IMG/VR virus record: IMGVR_UViG_3300025168_000484 | Location: 1-28,195 of that record | From: a virus | Strand: one strand, 5' to 3' | DNA: 28,195 nucleotides | In this document: in pieces, positions 25,813 to 28,195 of the stretch | Position numbering within the stretch: the stretch's first letter is position 1 | How the letters are laid out: every line of letters starts with the position of its first letter | Translations under genes and position numbers: made by a program | Notes under the pieces: generated by a model | The model's database searches: none | Told to the model about the DNA's origin: nothing | The model's input: the letters and a program-made list of their open reading frames with translations, nothing else

Positions 25813-26383
25813 ACTTTTCTTTTTCTATTTTTAAAAATGGTTGATACTTCTTAATTATTCTTGAAACATCAGGCCATACTAAATCAGTTTTTAATTTTTC
25901 ATCTAATCTATCAGTATAGTTATTTATGTTATTTAAAATAACTAGGGTTTCTATTGATATATGTTTACCTAGATACATACGTAATATTATAGGATGGTTT
26001 GTGTCAGAATAAAACACATTATCAAATTTAAAATTATTTTTTTCACAGTTAAATATTATCTTATCTATGTCATTCTTAAATGTATATGACATAGCTTCCA
26101 TTCTTCTTTTCCAGTCAAAATAGTTATGTTTTGCTTCTGTATCAAACACACCACCCCATCTATCTCCAGAAACAAAATTAGCTACTAAAAAATCTATAAC
26201 TTCTTTTTCATTGTACTTATCAGCTATTTTTCTTATGTTTAGTAAATCATTTCTTTTAAAGAATGATTGTTTTGTTGCTCTCACTCTACCTCTTTGTTTT
26301 ATAGCATCATACTTATCTGTCGTGAAATGTAATTTCAGTGCTAAGTAAGATCTATAAACGTCAAATGCTTCCATACATATCAT
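25775..26383 (-). CDS. gp59: DNA helicase loader gp59
   Basis: 202 residues (T4 gp59 has 217). The N-terminus matches the family: 'AFDVYRSYLALKLHFTTDKYDAIKQRGRVRATKQSFFKRND' (about 6-46). It is followed by 'FLVANFVSGDRWGGVFDTEAKHNYFDWKRRMEAMSYTFKND', parallel to T4 'FISNLVANQDAWIGDISDADALVFYREYIGRLKQIKFKFEED'. The all-helical, basic character fits. gp59 loads the gp41 helicase onto gp32-covered forks. The gene overlaps gp33 by 4 bases (ATGA), reproducing the T4 order 33-59-32. Confidence 0.9.
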   Translation of the reverse strand: MICMEAFDVYRSYLALKLHFTTDKYDAIKQRGRVRATKQSFFKRNDLLNIRKIADKYNEKEVIDFLVANFVSGDRWGGVFDTEAKHNYFDWKRRMEAMSYTFKNDIDKIIFNCEKNNFKFDNVFYSDTNHPIILRMYLGKHISIETLVILNNINNYTDRLDEKLKTDLVWPDVSRIIKKYQPFLKIEKEKYVRILRERLRSN

Positions 26384-26631
26384 ACCGGTAATTTTCCTTT
26401 GGGTCTCATCATGTTTGATTCTTCTGCTTCAAGTTGTATTTTCTCTTTTAATGAAGGAGTAACTAAGTTTCCTATATTTTCAATATCAACACTATTATGA
26501 TAACAATAATCTATAATAGCATCCATGTAACCAAGTCTTTCCTTAGAAACTCTTTCTTCAATGTAAAGTGAAAATTCTGTAGGCGACCTAAATCTTTTTG
26601 TTATCAATATACTATCATTAAATTCAGTCAT
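26380..26631 (-). CDS. gp33: Late-transcription coactivator gp33
   Basis: 83 residues (T4 gp33 has 112). The second half aligns with T4: 'YMDAIIDYCYHNSVDIENIGNLVTPSLKEKIQLEAEESNMMRP' (about 35-77) parallels T4 'YLEATTAFLEENSIPETQFAKFIPSGIIEKIQSEAIDENLLRP'. The T4 hydrophobic C-terminal clamp-binding tail (LDFLL) is not evident; the protein ends KGKLPV. gp33 links RNA polymerase with the gp55 sigma factor to the sliding clamp for late transcription. Its ATG directly follows the stop of the upstream 32-aa ORF (TAAATG). The order 33-59-32 supports the call. Confidence 0.85.
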   Translation of the reverse strand: MTEFNDSILITKRFRSPTEFSLYIEERVSKERLGYMDAIIDYCYHNSVDIENIGNLVTPSLKEKIQLEAEESNMMRPKGKLPV

Positions 26632-26730
26632 TTAAATGATACCATATGTTCGTAGCATAATTAAGGAAGTATTGATGGCCACACAAGTAACTGAAAAAGC
26701 ACTAATTGTCAAACAAACTTTCTGATACAT
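26632..26730 (-). CDS. 32-aa hydrophobic micro-ORF, copy B
   Basis: Begins MYQKVCLTISAFSVTCVAIN and ends SLIMLRTYGII. An SD, AGGA (26741-26738), lies 7 bases before the ATG. The stop TAA is immediately followed by the gp33 ATG. The middle is hydrophobic enough for one short membrane helix (about residues 6-26). It shares LIMLRTYGII, the C-terminal ten residues, and its exact length with the neighbouring ORF, showing a tandem duplication that has since diverged. The function is unknown; a small inner-membrane protein is inferred. Confidence 0.7.
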   Translation of the reverse strand: MYQKVCLTISAFSVTCVAINTSLIMLRTYGII

Positions 26731-26758
26731 AATTATATCCTAATTTTAAATTATAATT

Positions 26759-26857
26759 TTAAATTATTCCATATGTGCGCAACATAATTAAAGTTGTGCT
26801 AGTTGCTATTGTACTTATTGCCATTGTATGAATAATCTGACAAATTTTATCTCGCAT
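26759..26857 (-). CDS. 32-aa hydrophobic micro-ORF, copy A
   Basis: Begins MRDKICQIIHTMAISTIATS and ends TLIMLRTYGII. A strong SD, AGGAG (26866-26862), lies just beyond the 3' end of the tmRNA coding piece. There is one hydrophobic stretch (about 8-26) with a charged N-terminus. It shares the C-terminal LIMLRTYGII with copy B, 28 bases downstream, while the first 22 residues differ. Preservation of the C-terminus against a changed N-terminus suggests that the tail is the functional part. The function is unknown. Confidence 0.7.
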   Translation of the reverse strand: MRDKICQIIHTMAISTIATSTTLIMLRTYGII

Positions 26858-26873
26858 ATCTCTCCTTAATTAA

Positions 26874-27039
26874 TCCAGGTCTTTGGGTAATAAGGAAAAC
26901 CTGGAAACCCCACCTAGCTTTAAGCCGCTAGGGCAAAGACATCGTCGTTTGCGTTTACTTCGGTTGCTCGATTTACGGTCGTCGCCTACCGGATCGTCCA
27001 TCTTTCTATTCATTGCCCCGTCGAAACCAGGACACCCCC
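26874..27039 (-). ncRNA. ssrA: tmRNA coding piece (permuted two-piece ssrA)
   Basis: On the minus strand the RNA starts GGGGGTGTCCTGGTTTCGAC and continues GGGG, the near-universal tmRNA 5' end: acceptor strand plus degenerate D-arm with 'CUGGUUUCGACGGGG'. A resume codon GCA (26952-26950) opens a tag ORF. The stop codon lies in the loop of a hairpin (CCTAGC 26932-26927 with GCTAGG 26918-26913), as in tmRNA helix 5. Downstream, GTCTTTG (26940-26934) can pair with CAAAGAC (26885-26879), and TCCAGGT (26905-26899) with ACCTGGA (26880-26874), in pseudoknot order. No tRNA-like 3' half follows; it lies upstream at 27495-27565. Thus the gene is circularly permuted. The 3' end is approximate. It is clearly more GC-rich than its surroundings. 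Confidence 0.92.
26920..26952 (-). other. tmRNA proteolysis-tag reading frame
   Basis: Ten codons from GCA encode ANDDVFALAA, then TAA. With the tRNA-borne alanine the tag is AANDDVFALAA. The 'AND' start and 'ALAA' end match proteobacterial tags recognised by ClpXP/SspB-type machinery. The bases before GCA (GTAAAC) keep an A at -4, as in E. coli. Confidence 0.9.
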
Positions 27040-27041
27040 AT

Positions 27042-27482
27042 TTATCTTATATAATTAGGATTTAATACATCTTCGAGTATAACTACATGTTCTCTATTCT
27101 TCAAATGTTGTTCTTTTATATCGTCTTTAGATTGACCGTGATAATCTACCGCATGATGATTCTTTATCATCATTTCATCAAGCCTTTGATTATCATAATC
27201 GGGCAATACAAATACACCTAAGATTCTACCGTATTTTCCAACACCATCTTTCATGGTTCTAAGTGTTTGAGTAGAATCCAAAGGCATAGTATCTTTCACA
27301 AACTTTTTCGAAGCAAGACCATATTTTTTTTCTTCTTTATCACTTGTTCTGGATTCAGGAGCATCTATACCATAAAGACGCACTCTTTCATTTCTCATCC
27401 ATACTCCAAAACCAAGGTCAATATCAACATCAACTGTATCACCATCAACTACTTTTACTATTTTACAATTATACTCGTACAT
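27042..27482 (-). CDS. Thermonuclease (SNase family), encoded inside the tmRNA intervening segment
   Basis: 146 residues of a compact SNase domain with no signal peptide, so cytoplasmic. Motifs are KIVKVVDGDTVDVDIDLGFG (7-26), RVRLYGIDAPE (33-43) and VGKYGRILG (81-89). R35, D40, E43 and R86 correspond to the catalytic Arg, Asp, Glu and Arg of staphylococcal nuclease. Similar small nucleases occur in T4-like marine phages, probably for host DNA breakdown. The SD AGGAAAG (27491-27485) lies directly after the CCA of the tmRNA acceptor piece, and the start codon is 12 bases from that CCA. The TAA ends 2 bases before G1 of the tmRNA coding piece. It should therefore be co-transcribed with and released by tmRNA processing. 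Confidence 0.93.
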   Translation of the reverse strand: MYEYNCKIVKVVDGDTVDVDIDLGFGVWMRNERVRLYGIDAPESRTSDKEEKKYGLASKKFVKDTMPLDSTQTLRTMKDGVGKYGRILGVFVLPDYDNQRLDEMMIKNHHAVDYHGQSKDDIKEQHLKNREHVVILEDVLNPNYIR

Positions 27483-27494
27483 AACTTTCCTAAT

Positions 27495-27565
27495 TGGTGG
27501 AGGTGAGGGGAATCGAACCCCTGTCCGAAACAGCTTTCAATCGACTTCATACGATCATATTTTAT
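27495..27565 (-). ncRNA. ssrA: tmRNA acceptor piece (permuted two-piece ssrA)
   Basis: On the minus strand, TTTCGGACAGGGGTTCGATT CCCCT is followed by CACCTCC, A and encoded CCA (27497-27495). The T-arm is AGGGG-TTCGATT-CCCCT (27522-27506). The 3' acceptor strand CACCTCC pairs over all 7 bp with GGGGGTG of the coding piece (27039-27033), including a G3:U70 wobble, the alanine identity signal. Upstream, GATCGT (27556-27551) can pair with ACGATC (26997-26992) and ATTG with CAAT of the coding piece, as expected for helix 2. No D- or anticodon arm precedes it, so it is not a normal tRNA. The 5' end is approximate. Confidence 0.92.
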
Positions 27566-27587
27566 ATTATCTCATATTTAAAAATAA

Positions 27588-28195
27588 TTAACAACCGTGA
27601 CTTTCTCGATATTGTTCACGTAAATCTATAAATTCATCAATATAATGATCACGTTTTTCTTCAAATATTACACAACCTTCGTGAGCTACAGCCATAATTA
27701 TTAAAAGATTAGACACTGGAACTTTTGTTCTTTCTTCAAATGCAACAGCATAAGCAGCAGTTTGCATAAAGTAATTTTTTATTTGATTTTTTGTTTTTAG
27801 TTTAGATGAAGTTTTAAAATCAATAATACATAATTTACCTTTATACTCACCCACACAATCGACTGTTCCAGCAACTTCTAAATGGTCAGAATATAGCTTA
27901 CTTTCTAAACCATGTATATTATCTATGCAATCCAACTCTGGCTTGATTGAATGCCACATTTCAAGGTCAAAGTCTTTCTTACGGAATTCTTTGTTCGATA
28001 AGTAGTCTTCACATAAGTGATGCACTCTTGTTCCTTGCTTTGAGGCTTTAGCTGTGATTGCAGCTGCCTTTTCTTTACCAATCCTTTCTCGCCATGCTTG
28101 TATTGCTTTTTTGGCAAGTTGACCGGTAATCGAAGTGACGGATGGATAGGCTTTACCTGACGGAGTCCTGTATAACCTTGCACCATTATCGTTAA
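27588..28195 (-). CDS. PD-(D/E)XK exonuclease, RecB/Cas4-like (5' end beyond window)
   Basis: The frame is open to the right edge of the window (201 residues visible), so the start lies outside. A GTG at 28025 is only an internal Val in the conserved KQGTRVHHLCEDYL segment. Visible order: YPSVTSITGQLAKKAIQAWR; GTRVHHLCEDYL (RecB-like motif with His); LEVAGTVDCVGEYKGKLCII (metal-binding Asp) running into IDFKTS (D-x-K); and QTAAYAVAFEE, the Q-x3-Y motif of RecB/Cas4-type nucleases. It ends REQYRESHGC. Such nucleases in T4-like phages are thought to act in recombination or host DNA degradation. It leads the tmRNA-SNase-33-59-32 cluster, ending about 20 bases before the acceptor piece. Confidence 0.88.
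   Translation of the reverse strand, partial: NDNGARLYRTPSGKAYPSVTSITGQLAKKAIQAWRERIGKEKAAAITAKASKQGTRVHHLCEDYLSNKEFRKKDFDLEMWHSIKPELDCIDNIHGLESKLYSDHLEVAGTVDCVGEYKGKLCIIDFKTSSKLKTKNQIKNYFMQTAAYAVAFEERTKVPVSNLLIIMAVAHEGCVIFEEKRDHYIDEFIDLREQYRESHGC

Noticed and set aside
26883-27065. 60-aa plus-strand ORF
   Set aside because: It is antisense to the tmRNA coding piece. Its unusual Arg/Pro-rich composition only reflects the GC-rich RNA gene.
27495-27565. Ordinary tRNA 3' end
   Set aside because: A T-arm and CCA are present, but no D-arm, anticodon arm or 5' acceptor strand lies upstream. The acceptor strand pairs perfectly with the tmRNA 5' end at 27039-27033 instead.
27923-28186. 87-aa minus-strand ORF with its own ATG
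   Set aside because: It overlaps the exonuclease in another frame. The exonuclease frame reads through the same stretch with clear family motifs (PSVTSI, GTRVHHLCEDYL) to the window edge, while this ORF has no recognisable features.

Overview
The window is part of the genome of a T4-like myovirus, very probably a marine phage of an alphaproteobacterium (SAR11-type host suspected). The DNA is strongly AT-rich. Most genes touch or overlap their neighbours by 1-17 bases. The baseplate genes are of the kind shared by T4-like cyanophages and pelagiphages: gp6, gp8, gp25, gp53, gp48, gp54, gp26, a split gp5, a PAAR tip and a DUF4815 giant. The tmRNA is of the circularly permuted, two-piece type with an 'AND...ALAA' tag, which points to a proteobacterial rather than a cyanobacterial host. 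The host assignment is inference.

Layout. (1) 1-19678, minus strand: one late structural operon read right to left: gp48 tube cap, gp53 wedge, gp27-like hub, OB-fold part of gp5, spike plus M15 peptidase part of gp5, PAAR tip, gp25, gp6, a gp7-position protein, a small virion protein, gp8, a 1434-aa DUF4815 protein, a 643-aa virion protein and three small ORFs, the last cut by the window edge. (2) 19679-19716: a 35-base divergent promoter region. (3) 19714-24631, plus strand: gp4 head-completion nuclease-like protein, a conserved unknown, gp54 tube initiator, gp26 hub chaperone with an apparent -1 frameshift extension, and a tape-measure-like protein with a recent internal duplication. (4) 24628-28195, minus strand: a replication and late-transcription module read right to left: PD-(D/E)XK exonuclease (5' end beyond the window), tmRNA acceptor piece, thermonuclease, tmRNA coding piece, two tandem 32-aa paralogous micro-ORFs, gp33, gp59, a small coiled-coil protein and gp32.

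Two things stand out. First, a permuted tmRNA gene has its two pieces separated by a complete SNase-type nuclease ORF that fills almost the whole intervening segment: the start codon lies 12 bases after the encoded CCA, and the stop lies 2 bases before the first G of the coding piece. The two pieces rebuild a 7-bp acceptor stem with the G3:U70 alanine identity pair. Second, gp26 ends on a T TTT TTT slippery heptamer with an SD-like element upstream and a long hairpin downstream. A -1 shift there would fuse gp26 to a 67-residue reading frame that has no ATG before its conserved-looking core, immediately before the tape-measure gene. That is the same layout as lambda G/GT/H, placed at the T4 26/51 position.

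No CRISPR array, insertion sequence, integrase, rRNA or conventional tRNA was seen.
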